In this document: positions 36,067 through 48,300 of the stretch, piece by piece
How positions within the stretch are numbered: the stretch's first letter is position 1
Layout of the letters: each line of letters starts with the position of its first letter
Assembly (NCBI RefSeq): GCF_018991925.1
Contig: NW_024722158.1
Location: 5,767,313-5,831,312, forward strand
Direction: 5' to 3'
DNA length: 64,000 nucleotides
From: Homarus americanus
Taxonomy: Eukaryota; Arthropoda; Malacostraca; Decapoda; Nephropidae
Position numbers and translations under genes: made by a program
The notes under the pieces: model-generated
The model's database searches: none
The model's input: the letters and a program-made list of their open reading frames with translations, nothing else
Told to the model about the DNA's origin: nothing

Positions 36067-37744
36067 ATACTCCTGTAATAATAATAATAATTCAGATAAA
36101 AAAAAAAAAAAAAAAAAACTTTTCTGGCTACCTATTGGACAAACTAAAATCGTTCCCGACCACAGAATGCCGGACTAGAGAGGTACAACCTGTACAATCA
36201 GTGATAAGCTTGGCTACAGTGTATAACATAAACCCCTGACTATACTGGTTAACTGCCCCTACAATGTTTTATAGTACTAGATTATTGATGAACATAATGC
36301 AAGGTATGTTAGTGAAAAAGGTTTTACATTCAAAGAGCTGTTGGTAAGAGTAAGGCATAGCAACATTCAACACCTTCCTCCAAGTTCTTGTGAGAATGCT
36401 GCAACATTAATAAACAAAAGTGACAATCAGTACCAAGTTCAAATTTTAAGGCCCTAACATTGACAATTACGAGTTATACTATCTCAACGACTACAATCCT
36501 CAACAGGGCGTCAACCCAGAACATCAATTAGTAATTCTTTACAACTACATAAAGTTCCTTGTAAATTTTAATAAAATATTAAAAAAACTAATTTCCACCA
36601 TTTGTAACAAGTAAACCACATTCTCCACTACGTATAAAGTTTATATGGAATACAAGTATATTAATTGTACTGGGAACAACGTACTGGACAACTACACTGT
36701 AGATGCAAGCAAGTATGTCAAGAATGCCAAGGTTGATGCCAGTTACTGTGTGTAACTTAACGAGTGATCCAGTAACTGTATTAATGCTAGACAGGACCTT
36801 AGAGCTAGCCAGGTGAAGATACTTGTTGGTGGAAGAAGGATTTTGAATATGAATGGTGGAAAATTAAACTAAATGCAAGAGAATCCTTGTTGGCAGTATT
36901 TATAGGTAACAGAATTGCAGTTAAACCAAGCCAGTTTGCAGGCATTAATACACAACAGCATTATGGGTGACTGGAGGAATGAAATTACACTGACTGTAAT
37001 GCGGACACCATGCTGAATAACAGCCAGTAAACTGTGATAAAATATACTGTATACTCCAGATCAAACCCACTGAGAAAGACCGAGTAAGACAGCCAATCTG
37101 ATTCCTAATGAGGGCAATTCAAAGCCCCTAAAGCTTTCTACGTGTGGGCATATCAGACCCAAGACTAAGATAGTTACACACTCAGATCAGGGCAAGACGA
37201 GCATTTAAATAGTGTTCACAATAGGATGCAAACCTTCATGTGGTTTGAGTGACAACAATGACATGTTCTCAGTGAAGTATTGAAAAAATTATCAAACTAA
37301 AGTTGATAAAATTACATTTTCGGCCAATATGCCCTAGTAATTTATCCTGTGTATTCTGGAGTTAATAGATTTTGACCTTGAATTCCCGGGGGGTAACCAT
37401 TTTAGAGATACCCCTTAAGGTATGGGAAACCTTTAAAATTAATTTGACCATCTTTGCCCCCTGGTTGAAATCTCCAAATGAGATGTAAAGGTTGGGGATG
37501 GTTAAAACAGTCGGCCGTGTATTGGCCGAAACTAAACAATATGGGTACATAAAGTGATGGCGAGCTTCCAGTGTTAAAGAGTTATACAATGAGTTTTCTG
37601 AGCGCATATCTTTTTGTACAGATGCATAAACAAACAAAACGTCCCCCAATGACTGAAACGGGTGATGTGTGAATAATTACAGTACTGTATAGGTCACCGA
37701 GAGATTGGCATATTGTGTTAAGTAAAGCCAATTGGTTCATGCTA

Positions 37745-38110
37745 TTGTCCAGCTTATAGGCAGGCAAGGTGCGACTTAATACAAGTTAATAAACACATAA
37801 TAGGGCATTACTTAGTTTTGTGTTCCTAACTAGCAGACGCCACAGCTTAAGATTAATGACAATTCCAGAAAACTCCAGGTAATTTTTTTGCAGCGAGTTG
37901 TGAACGGTTGGAACAATCTATCGTGACGGCACCGAGTGTGAGCTCTTTTGTGACTACAGCACAGTACTTGCCAACAGTGGGTAGTAGAGCCAGTACATGC
38001 CCACAGTGCAACAGCCAATACATGCCCAGGACTTGCCAACAGTGTAACAGACAGTACATGTGCAGTACTTGCCAACAAGAGCCAGTACATACTCCGTAAA
38101 TTTGCCAATA
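37745..38110 (+). mobile_element. Old 3' fragment of the CR1/L2-like LINE (right arm)
   Basis: Mirror copy of the left-arm fragment at 12780-13190. The GTTGGCAAGTACTG unit is present in about five variants here against about three on the left, showing arm-specific expansion or contraction after duplication. Confidence 0.72.
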
Positions 38111-39263
38111 ATATCTAGATGCGTTCGACCGCCTCTTACCCCAGTGGCAAGTTTAAAGTGAAGCAGACTTGACATTTCACTATAGAACAAACTTTCTAAC
38201 CTCAATAAATACGGTGGTGCTGCACTACCCACGCTGACGACCACTGATGCAGCAAACTGGTCTTTAACACAACAGTAACAGCCAATTGGATCCATCATCT
38301 GTAAGTAAATGAAAAAAGCTTACGAGTAACATACTTTTAATACTTGTGTAAAATAATTCCTGAAACTTGAGACCCAAAATTCAAGTATGATCGTTACTTA
38401 AATAAAACTTTACTTAAATATTAACAGTCTTCACGGTGACCATAACTAAACCATATTTCATTAATTTAAATAAAAGAATAAGCCCAAAATAGTGAAGTAT
38501 TCTCTATAGTAACTAGTCAATGTAATTGTTAACGGCCATTAACTTCTGCTTGTTCATTAACTCGAGCCTTGTGTATTTTCAAGTCTTTTAAAGGTACGTT
38601 TAGATTATTTCCATTTAAAATATATCACTTGGTACAAAAAACAAATAATAAATACATCGACCTTTACCACCGAAATAAATTAAAAATAAAACTTACCATA
38701 TATTTCAAGAACACCGGCCTTCTGGTCAAAGAGACGACCGGCAGCACCTCCCCCACAAAGTCTCCTCGTGAACTGCTCTTCTCTGGCCAATTGCCGCTCT
38801 GTATAGCCCCTCTTTCCTGAGTTGCCAACTCGGATTTTCAAATGTAGGCTCTTTCCGCCGAGGGCTGCCAACATTACTGATTTATTAACAATAATATAAT
38901 ACTAATTACTAACAATAATACAATACTAATTACTAACAATAATATAATATTTTTGAAATTAATTAAACTTTTAACTCAGGAAACCTTACGTGCAAAAATA
39001 GACCAACAACCTCACCAACTACAATAATGGTAGTTACCGTACCTTACTGGGTGGTTACCGCTGATTTGAAATAGATAGATAGATAGATAGATAGACAGAT
39101 AGATAGATAGATAGATAGGCCGGTCAGTGGCGAAGAGGATAAAGAAAAATAATTTCTGTATTACACAATAATTAAAAAAGTAAAAAAGCTACCCATAAAA
39201 AATGTTTTCTCTTTTAACGCCATAAAAGAAAGAGTTTAAATAAAAATTTACAAGAATGAAATT

Positions 39264-39469
39264 ACCCCTGCTGTTGGTTCGTCTCCTTCTCCCTGGCTGG
39301 ATTTTCAACCTGAAGTGATTGCCCTCGGTGGACCTCTCCCGAAATCCCACGTGAACTCTGTTATTCTACGGAAATACCACCTCTCCAGGATCTCCCACTG
39401 GTCCCTGGGTAGGGTCGTCCTCTACACTGATGGCTGTTGACCCCGCGGTCAGGACGGGGCTAATGTAGA
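39264..39469. other. Flank of the palindrome, no gene seen
   Basis: About 200 bases of somewhat GC-richer sequence, from GTTCGTCTCCTTCTCCC to GTCAGGACGGGGCTAATG, separate the right arm from the satellite-like block. It has no counterpart outside the left arm. Confidence 0.4.
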
Positions 39470-39935
39470 CAAATTAACATGGTTGTTTTAAGTTATGTTA
39501 TTTAATGTTAATAAATGGAAAAATGTAAGTAGCTAACAATTAATGGTAAAGAAAAAAGTGAGATGGCGTATGTATGTGAGCACATGTGTAAACATATTGT
39601 CATTACATAAGAATATGAAAGCAACACTTATTTACTGTTCATATATGTTTTAATTGTTTCTGAATTTCTTTTTGATTGAATTATTGTTTATGTGTGCAAA
39701 ATGAACAATACAATTCATTCATAATACGAAGAATATTAAAACACACGAGGAGTGAAGACGTCATTGTTTTTGTTTACAAAACCAGTGACATTGGTTCTAC
39801 ATATAAAACTGAATAAAATAAGACCCAGGTTGTAGCTTTAGTAAAATAAATGTAAAAAAATTAATATAGTTGTTTTAAGTAATGTTATTTAATGTTAATA
39901 AATGGAACAATGGAACTAGCTAACAATTAATGTGG
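39470..39935. repeat. Stand-alone satellite-like monomer, same family as 35080-35905
   Basis: The order of landmarks is the same as in the Tigger-like element: TTAATGTTAATAAATGGA, GAATATGAAAGCAACACTTA, TGTGTGCAAAATGAACAATACA, GGTTCTACATATAAAACTG. The Tigger TIRs are not seen around this copy, so the monomer either exists independently or has lost its carrier. Confidence 0.78.
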
Positions 39936-39939
39936 ATTT

Positions 39940-40185
39940 ATGTTGGTGGTATTATGTTTGTTGGTGGGTGGGTTCAGGTTGGAGGGGTAGGGGTTTGGTT
40001 GAATTCAGGTGGGTCGGGGTGCATTTGGTTGGCTGAGTGAGTGGGTTGCGGTTGTTGGATGGGCGAGTTTGTGTGGGGTGCGTGGGTAGGTTAGATAGAG
40101 TGCATGGGTCAAATTGGGTAGATGGATGGGTTAGGTAGGATGTGTGGATTGGTGGGTTTGGGTGGGTCTATTAGGTATAAAACAT
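39940..40185. repeat. G/T-rich degenerate tandem tract
   Basis: Imperfect units of GGTGGGTTNGG type (for example GGGTAGATGGATGGGTTAGG) run for about 250 bases on one strand. There is strong strand asymmetry (G and T rich) and no coding signal. Confidence 0.75.
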
Positions 40186-40639
40186 AAGTAGAAACAAATT
40201 TATAGTATAAAGTTTGCCTTATTGACAGATATTTTTTATTAGCCTTAAAGTTTTATGACCCTCCCGACAAGAAAGGTACCCGCACGGGCGATTATGACCT
40301 ATTTATATACAGTAAAACCATTCAGAAACTAATTCTAGAAGCACAAAAACATCTCATGTGCCATTTTCACTGTTTCAGATTATGAAGGTGCATACTGGAT
40401 GCTGTTTTAGCTCTTTGTTATCACAAATTTACATGCAGACTGGTAGGAGGAGGCTGGGAGGTAGGAATAGGTACTACTGTATAATTATGTAGTATGAGGG
40501 AATATTGGTTGTCTGTGATGGATGGTGTTGGATTCTAACTACTAACGACTGGCGTTTATTATTGCAGATGTGTGAGTCAAGAGGACTAGCCTGACAGGTA
40601 ACAGAGTGATTGAAAGAGTATTGTCATTAAAGCGACCAA

Positions 40640-41830
40640 AGAAAGTGTGAGAGGATCCACTGATTGTTGACTACAAGCGTGTCATTTGCCAGGCACAATC
40701 AGAAAAGGGACTTTTGAAGGTACAGGTAAAATCAGTAACAAACCTTCGTGTGGCCATGACTGCTTGGCAGGATGAGACTTCAAGAAAGCTGCAAGATGAC
40801 ATAGCCAATGACACATGGGTCACAGGAAAATACTGTAACCCAAATAGCATGGAAAATGCAGGAACCTTTACCCAACCAATGAAAAGAGCTATAAACTGGG
40901 AGGAAAAAGGAGTCTTGGAAAAAGAACACCAGACACTGCTGATCAAACCTCAAATAGCACACTTCCCAGGTCACCAGGCAGTGTATGCCATCATTTGATG
41001 CCAAGAACCCTTGTGTTATCTGCAATAATAGGTGGTTAAAGAACAAAGTGTCTATCAAAAGTAGCCAGGAAGCAATCCATGACCAGGCCAAAAATTTGGG
41101 CAGACAAAATATACTGCAATGACTGATTGGACAAGGGTATGATATGGTTGCCAATAATATTTGCTATCATGACCATGCATGATTGCCTTCAAAGCCACAT
41201 GGGTATCCACTGGTAGATCAGGACGTAGAAATCTCTGATGTTGCCTTTGGTTGTCTGGTGGAACAACTCCAGGTTCCACTCCCAGAAAGGCGTGGTTTTC
41301 TCGTCAGTTCCCTATGAGATCAGTCCAGAGAAAATCTTCGAGATCAAGGTCTGAAACTGCAGATGCGTACTGGTCAATCACTGAAGTGGAAATCGCAGCA
41401 AAGATACGGTGAGCACATCTCCGTCCTCAACCCGAGTGGTGGATCAGGTTTCATCTGTGCTTCATCCATTTCCCCGGTGATGTCCTTGAGAAATTAAGGC
41501 TGCTAGAAGCACAAGCAAATGTGGATGAAAAAAAAGAAGCTCTGTGTCAAGCAGCCAGCTCAGAGCCGATATCAAGCTATGCAAGAAAAGGACAGACGAT
41601 CCATCTCTCCAGCTGTTGAGAAGATGGTTCTATTGTCTGTCTTTAACCTCATAGCAATGGTCTTCTCTGACACAGTAGACACAAGGCAGCAGGTAAGTGG
41701 GACTCAGAGTAAAAGACGAGTGTTGGTTGATCAGATAATTATAGAAAAGGAACCGGTAGTGTCTCCACAACTTCTGCACCATGTGGCAGTGTCAACTCCT
41801 TAGGGAATTGCTATAGTTTACCATGTGTAC
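40640..41830 (+). pseudogene. Decayed ORF of unidentified, probably transposon-related family
   Basis: Protein-like segments occur in succession but in changing frames and with stops. They include an acidic/basic stretch with MTAWQDETSRKLQDDIAND (about 40757-40813), a Cys/His stretch PCVICNNRWLKNK (about 41005) with ICYHDHCMIAFKA (about 41159-41195), and a late stretch with KRRVLVDQIIIEKEPVVSP (about 41712). The CxxC followed at a distance by YHxxC resembles the zinc-binding start of uncharacterised ORFs found repeatedly in invertebrate mobile elements. That identification is inference. The segment lies downstream of ERI1 on the opposite strand and is unlikely to be expressed as one protein. 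Confidence 0.35.
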
Positions 41831-42119
41831 AACCAAATACAAAACAATTCACTAATCACCCTGAACAGCAAACTTGGTCAAGGAATCTACTACGATAATC
41901 TGTAATGCCAGCTAACAAGGCAAAATGAGGCCAGCAAGTCGATGAGAATGAGGTATTTATCCCAGCCAGCTTGTGTCACAGCCATGGGATGCTGCATGTC
42001 TCTATGATGCCAACCTGTAAAAAGTACATGTATTTATATCTTGCATATATAACCAGTTTATAAGTTATGCTTACTGTAGCCTGGTAGGAGAGGTTAAAGA
42101 ACAATTGTAAAAAATCTTC

Positions 42120-42125
42120 TTTATT
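42120..42125 (-). promoter_or_regulatory. ERI1: Candidate polyadenylation signal of ERI1
   Basis: AATAAA on the minus strand about 255 bases beyond the ERI1 stop codon. It is the nearest canonical signal I noticed in the downstream sequence. No transcript data were available. Confidence 0.4.
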
Positions 42126-42380
42126 TACAAAAGTTACACACTAAATTTCATGGTTCTTCAGCAGGTAATAAACTATACATTACACTGATCTATGTTCCTA
42201 ATCATGTGCTATTTAAAACACTCTTGTTTTTTAATAAAAATAATGATGATAATAATAATAACAATAATAATAATACATTAGTAATAATAATAAAATTTGC
42301 TTACTATATTCTGAGTCAAAACAATTAGTAATTATAGAAAATTTGGTCAAAATTAAGATGAGTGGCTGTGTTGGTTCACA

Positions 42381-45300
42381 TTACTTCAGCGAGAGAACTT
42401 CAAAAGGTTTGGACATAAGATCGGGGAACTCCTCCATGTCTTGAAGATTAACCCAGGGCTTGTCGTCTTCGGGATCTGTACCAGAGTCTTCGTCACCCTT
42501 GTTATCGAAGCTGTCATCCCCGCCTCCACTCTCACCTTCTCCATTATTGCATTTTTCTTCATTGCCCTTATCTGTTACCAGCAGCTTCTTCCTCATGCCA
42601 TTGAAGTTGTGGCGAGATATGTTGTGAACAACTCTTTCTCTGAGGTAAAGCAAAATGAGTGTTTCATTGTGATATGTATAGGGTAATATTATAGGCCTGA
42701 TATTGCAGTCAACTGTTTAAGCCCAACTTCTAACTTTAAAAGTGGTTAATTTATCACAGATGAGAAAACAAAGTTAGGAAGATAATGGTAAATTACTGTA
42801 GTTTGTCTCATAACTTGCAATATTAAATTTTTTAATATATTTTGATGACACAATGAAGTCAAATACAAAACATTAGATTCAACATTTCTGCACAATTTAC
42901 CTTCCATATAGCCCTTAACTGCATGAGTGTAGATACATCAGAATGAATGGTGAGCACTGAGAGTATATTGGAATATTATCCTCACAAGATCCAGAAATTA
43001 GCACTACATTTTGTCTCAAAGCTGGAAAAAACCCTTATCCCCGGAATTTTCCAGTTAACGGAAAAAAAATTCTCAGAAGATCCAAAAATTGCCCATTACA
43101 TCATCTCTCTAGCCAAGAAAAAAATATTCCCCATCCCCGGAATTTCCTGAAAATGTGCCTGATTTTCATCTCTCAAACCTGAGAGAAAGCTCTCCCATCC
43201 CCAGAATTTTCCAGGTACGTACTAGGAAAATTTCCTCAGAATTTTCCAGAAAATCTGCTCCTTGGAAAATCATTCCCAAACCCAGAATTTTGGCTTTGAG
43301 AATGATTTTCTGAGAAAATTTCAATTCCATCTATCGGAAAGCTCCGGTTAAGAGGGAATCTGGCTAGTGAAAATATTACTATCTCCTTAAACACTATTCA
43401 CATATATAACTGTTTGGACAGGCAAAATATTGTCATGCATTCCACATCACAAAAATTTCCAACATGAATTTGCTCCATGAAAATTCTGAACCAGCCAAAA
43501 AGTACATTGAACTTGTGAACTTCAAGAACGCTCAATTTAAAAATATAAATAAATAAATACAGTAAGTCCTTGCTTAACGTTGTTTCGGTACTATGTCGCT
43601 GAACTTTCAGAGACCAAAATTTCGTTTAACATCCCAGTGATTCGATACTACATCGTTTTGCGTCGTCACAAACTACTTTCTACGGCACGTCACCCGCTCT
43701 TGGCTGGCCGCGCTACGCTCTCTCGGCTCAGCGTGCTGCCCTCACTCGCAGAATGTCACAGCGTCCCTAAGCGCCACCAAGCCAGTTTCTGTTACGACTT
43801 CACATCATTTCTGTGTGCTCAAGTGCTTTTGCTCTAAAACTGCACTCTAACCATTCAAAATGGCTTCCAAGCGCCCATCAAGTGCTACTGATGCTCGTGG
43901 AGTGAAGAGGCAACATAAGACCATTACTCTTGCTACGAAAATGGATGTATTAACACGATTTGAAAAAAGGAAACGTGTGTGGACATAGCCGCTGTACTTG
44001 GGCTAACCCCCACAACGGTGCATATTACCTGGACCAACGCTGACAAGATTAAGGTTAGTGCTGGAAGTGGTTCTTCTCTGAGTGCTACTAAGACAACTAG
44101 TGTTAGAAGCACTGTGATAGAGAAGGTGGAAGAGATGCTGGCAATGTGGATGGAGGACCAGAATCAATGCAATGCCCCTGTGAGCCTTATGGTTATCCAG
44201 CATAAGGCCAGATCCTTGTTTAACGACTTGAAGGCAGAAGAGGGTGAAGGATCGAAGACAGAGATCTTTACGGCCAGCCGAGGATGGTTTCAATGATTTA
44301 AACGTCGTTGTAGCTTCCACAACATAAAGAAGACTGGTGAAGCTGCAGGTTCAGATACGGTTGCTGCCGAGACATTTCCGCCAGAATTCAAACGGATTAT
44401 CCAGCAAGGAGGCTACTCACCGAAGCAAGTCTTCAATGTGGATGAGACTGGTCTCTTTTGGAAGAGTATGCCTGAGAGGACCTATATCTCTAAGGAGGAG
44501 AAAAGAGTGCCAGGTTTTAAAGAAGCAAAAGATCGCTTTACGCTGCTGCTTGGCGCGAACACTGCCGGTGACTTCAAGCTGAAGCCTTAGCTAATTTCTT
44601 GCGCTGACAACCCACAGGCCCTGAAGGTTACTCTAAGGATCACCTTCCTGTCATTTACAAAGCAAATAAGAAGAAATGGATAACTGGCGCCATATTTAGC
44701 CAGTGGTTGAACGTGTACGCCGTCCCTGCACTGAAGGAATACTGTGCCAAGGAGAACCTTAACTTCAAAATTCTTCTGATCCTTGACAATGCTCCAGCTC
44801 ATCCTCCCGATATCGACGACTTGAACGACAGTGTAAAAGTTGTATTCCTGCCTCCCAACACGACAGCACTGATGCAGCTTATGGACCAAGGCGTCATCGC
44901 CGCATTAAAAGTGTATTATTTATGCCGTACCATGGCCCAGCTGCTCAAGGCTACACACGGAGAAAATAAACCAACGATCCGAGAATATTGGCGGGGCTTC
45001 AAAACTCTTCACTCAATTGACAACATTGGCAGGGCATGGGAAGAGGTTTCAGAAAGTTGCCTGAATGGTGTGTGGCGTTAACTGTGGCTCGAGTGTGTCA
45101 ACAGTTTTATGGGATTCACGGGCTTAGTCCCAGCAGTGAATAGGGATATCCTCAGCTTGGCTAGACAGGCAGGCTTTGATGAGCTGGAACCAGAGGATAT
45201 TGAGGACATCCTGGCATCCCATACAGAAGAGCTCACCAACGAAGATCTGCAACAATTAACAGAACACAGTCCCGTTGAAAACGACGACGACGACGAAGAA

Positions 45301-48300
45301 GAACCTCAATGAATGCTAACTTCCAAGAGGATGGTAGAATCGTTGAACATGTTCCAGCAAGCAATGCAAATCCTTCTAGATGATGACCCAAACAGAGAAT
45401 GTAGCTCAAAGGTTCAACACAGCATTGAGGACAGTCTTGGTTGTTACACCGAAATCTATAAGGAGAAGATGATGAGTAGCACCAAGCAGTCAATACTGGA
45501 TTCACTTTTTCGTCTCGGGACAGCAGAAGCAGCTTCTTCACAACAGCTGGCAGCCGAGGAGGAACAAACAACAACGGAGGAGGAGCAAAAATCAACGGAG
45601 GAGGAGCAAGCAGCGGTGGAGGAACCCCAGTCAGAGCAGGAGGAGGAGGAGGAGGCAGCCGCAGTCTCAGTGACTGACCCTCCTCCTCCTTCGCTTCACT
45701 ACCCACTCGCTCTACCACCTCCGCCCATCGGTGAGTACCAATACAAACTTAGCACTGTAGTTCTATATACTATTTTCTATAGAAATGGCTATGATTTTCT
45801 GTATATGTAACTTTTTTCATGGGGCAAAGGGAGGCTGGGGAACGTAACTCCCATATTTTATCTATTTCTTATGGGGAAAATTGGTCCCCTTAACGTTGTT
45901 TCGCATAACATCGCGTTTTCAGGAACATAACCCCAATGTTAAGCGAGGACGCTCTGTAACTACAATACCCTAGCACTTGTGTTATAGTATTTACAGTACA
46001 GTATACAGAATCCCAAATGTGACACACAAGGAGTCCCTTACTTTGGATTGTACGTGCCGTCTTTCCTCAGATGAATACGTTCGTTGACTCTCATGTTGGC
46101 TCCATCCTTCAGCAGTTTCATTGCCACGCGTGCGATGTTGCGAGAATCATCCAGGCCACAGTGCGGTTGACCCACAAACCTTAGCCCAAGCTTCTCCAGC
46201 ATATCCTTCAGGCACAGCTAAGCACACACATTATTGATTTCTACTTACATGAAGCAAGACAACTCTTTATTCCTTACACATATCAGTACTGTACACACTC
46301 TCCTTACACATATCAGTACACACTCTCCTTACACATATCAGTACACACTCTCCTTACACATATCAGTACACACTCTCCTTACACATATCAGTACACACTC
46401 TCCTTACACATATCAGTACACACTCTCCTTACACATATTAGGACACACTCTCCTTACACTGTCATTGACAGTCTCATCCTCACTACTTGCCCTTGACATC
46501 ATCATCTTAAGTTGTCACATGCTTGTCTCTGAAGCCACACACAAATATGTGTACCTTGTTGGCCAGGGTGTCAAGATCACACAGGCCTCAAAGAACATGA
46601 CAGAGTTGATGCCCTCATCAAACTCACGCCTAACAAAGATACTGTTGAATACAATCTGGGTCTGTCTAAAAGAACCCTTAAAACTGTAATTAGGAAAGAA
46701 CTTGTTGACGAATTTGATGCAAACAGACAAGTGCAAACAGGCATTAGTCAATCTATTGTTTATCACGATGAGATGTATCAAGTGAAACATGTATATGGAG
46801 AAACTAAGAAGATCACTAGATTACAAGATGATGTAACTGCTACACTAAGATTAGGATATAAGTACTTCTGGCAGTATATCCCTCAGGCAGATGTGAACAA
46901 AACTAAATGTAAAGTGTGTGGTCAAACATACGGCCACACACTCTAACACTATGTCCTTTACTCAGAACACGTCCAAGCTCACTGTGTGTGAAATGGCACA
47001 CCACTTTATCGCTAATGGCAAGATAGCCAACATATTAAGATTGTATCCACTTTTTTGCACTCAGTAGCAATATCATTTCTCATGTATAGAGCTAAACACA
47101 CAATGTGCTTGAATACTTCTCACGCAGATGTGAATAACAAGGTGTGCAGCCAAACATATTGCCTCACACTGCTGTACTCATGCAGTTGTGAATAAGTCAC
47201 CGTCTAGCACAGAACTAGATAAACAATGTATTGATACACTCTGATTTACTCTGTAACATTCAGTGTATTGATTTACTCTGTAACATTCAGTGTATTGATT
47301 CACTCTGTAACATTCAGTGTATTGATTCACTCTGTAACATTCAATGTCATAATATCCTGACCACTGGAGTTAAGTTATACATACCTTTTGTGAATACTAC
47401 TCTGTAAACATTTTGCACTACCAGTCACAGGATGAGTATGGAGTGCACAATAAACTAGCCACTGTAAGTGGCAAAATTAATTAATCCTTACACATATCAG
47501 GACACACTCATCTTACACATATCAGGATACACTCTCCTTATACATCCTCAGGATACACTCTCCTTATACATCCTCAGGATACACTCTCCTTATACATCCT
47601 CAGGATACACTCTCCTTATACATCCTCAGGATACACTCTCCTTATACATCCTCAGGATACACTCTCCTTATACATCCTCAGGATACACTCTCCTTATACA
47701 TCCTCAGGATACACTCTCCTTATACATCCTCAGGATACACTCTCCTTATACATCCTCAGGATACACTCTCCTTATACATCCTCAGGATACACTCTCCTTA
47801 TACATCCTCAGGATACACTCTCCTTATACATCCTCAGGATACACTCTCCTTATACATCCTCAGGATACACTCTCCTTATACATCCTCAGGATACACTCTC
47901 CTTATACATCCTCAGGATACACTCTCCTTATACATCCTCAGGATACACTCTCCTTATACATCCTCAGGAACTTATGCTCATTACACCCATAACAAAATAG
48001 CACAACTCTCTCTCACTCTATCAATCACCCATCTCACTCCAATCTCCTCCCTTAAACTTCAAATGTCTTATGTAATTTGCCTCTCACTACACTTTTTAAG
48101 TATTACAGCATATATTATTAAATCTTAAATATCAAATATTACAATTGGATGTACATTAAATTCTCCAAATATATTTCCAATGTAGAGCAAAGAGGGTTGT
48201 TCCATGTTCAAAGCTGACAACACAGCAATTTCTACACTAAATACACACACATTCATGACAACTTACCCTTTTAGTACTGTAGAAGTTACTGTAATTTTTC

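Larger units (their letters stand above)
34749..36192. mobile_element. Non-autonomous Tigger/pogo-like element carrying satellite monomers
   Basis: The element has perfect 24-base inverted ends starting CAGGTTGTACCTCTCTAGTC and is flanked by TA (34747-34748 and 36193-36194). The left arm of the large palindrome retains the empty site (near 14751), giving direct evidence of insertion. The subterminal sequence TCCGGCAACCTCGGGACC is of Tigger style. No transposase frame is present. Inside are two tandem copies of a monomer of about 390 bases, then a (T)11 run followed by a 3'-UTR fragment of the LINE relic at 3816. Confidence 0.88.
27411..39263 (-). repeat. Right arm of a giant inverted repeat
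   Basis: This is the reverse-complement partner of 11541-22945. Homology ends sharply at about 39263: the right arm continues into ACCCCTGCTG and the left flank into different sequence, so the match is bounded rather than chromosome-wide. Relative to the left arm it carries one large extra block, the Tigger-like element at 34749-36192, flanked by TA. The corresponding left-arm site is empty. It lacks the MITE found at 15417 in the left arm. Confidence 0.93.

Noticed and set aside
11541..39263. The giant inverted repeat as terminal repeats of an integrated large DNA virus or a Maverick/Polinton
   Set aside because: No polymerase, integrase, protease, ATPase or capsid-like frame was seen in the arms or spacer, and the outer edges lack an obvious target duplication.
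27411..39263. The right arm as simply the other haplotype placed backwards
   Set aside because: Not favoured: homology stops sharply at both outer edges, divergence is high, and each arm has private insertions. The gap means it cannot be fully excluded, so it is kept as a caveat.
42441..42686. Plus-strand hydrophobic 81-residue frame
   Set aside because: Antisense shadow of the acidic last exon of ERI1.
44003..44320. Minus-strand frames over the Tigger transposase
   Set aside because: Shadows of the plus-strand transposase coding sequence.
46234..46689. 151-residue plus-strand frame
   Set aside because: Its first half is the 26-base minisatellite; its second half is an off-frame reading of the LINE relic.
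47468..47992. 174-residue repetitive frame and the regular direct repeats as a possible CRISPR array
   Set aside because: The 26-base units are back-to-back with no unique spacers, and the locus is in a eukaryotic intron. It is a minisatellite.
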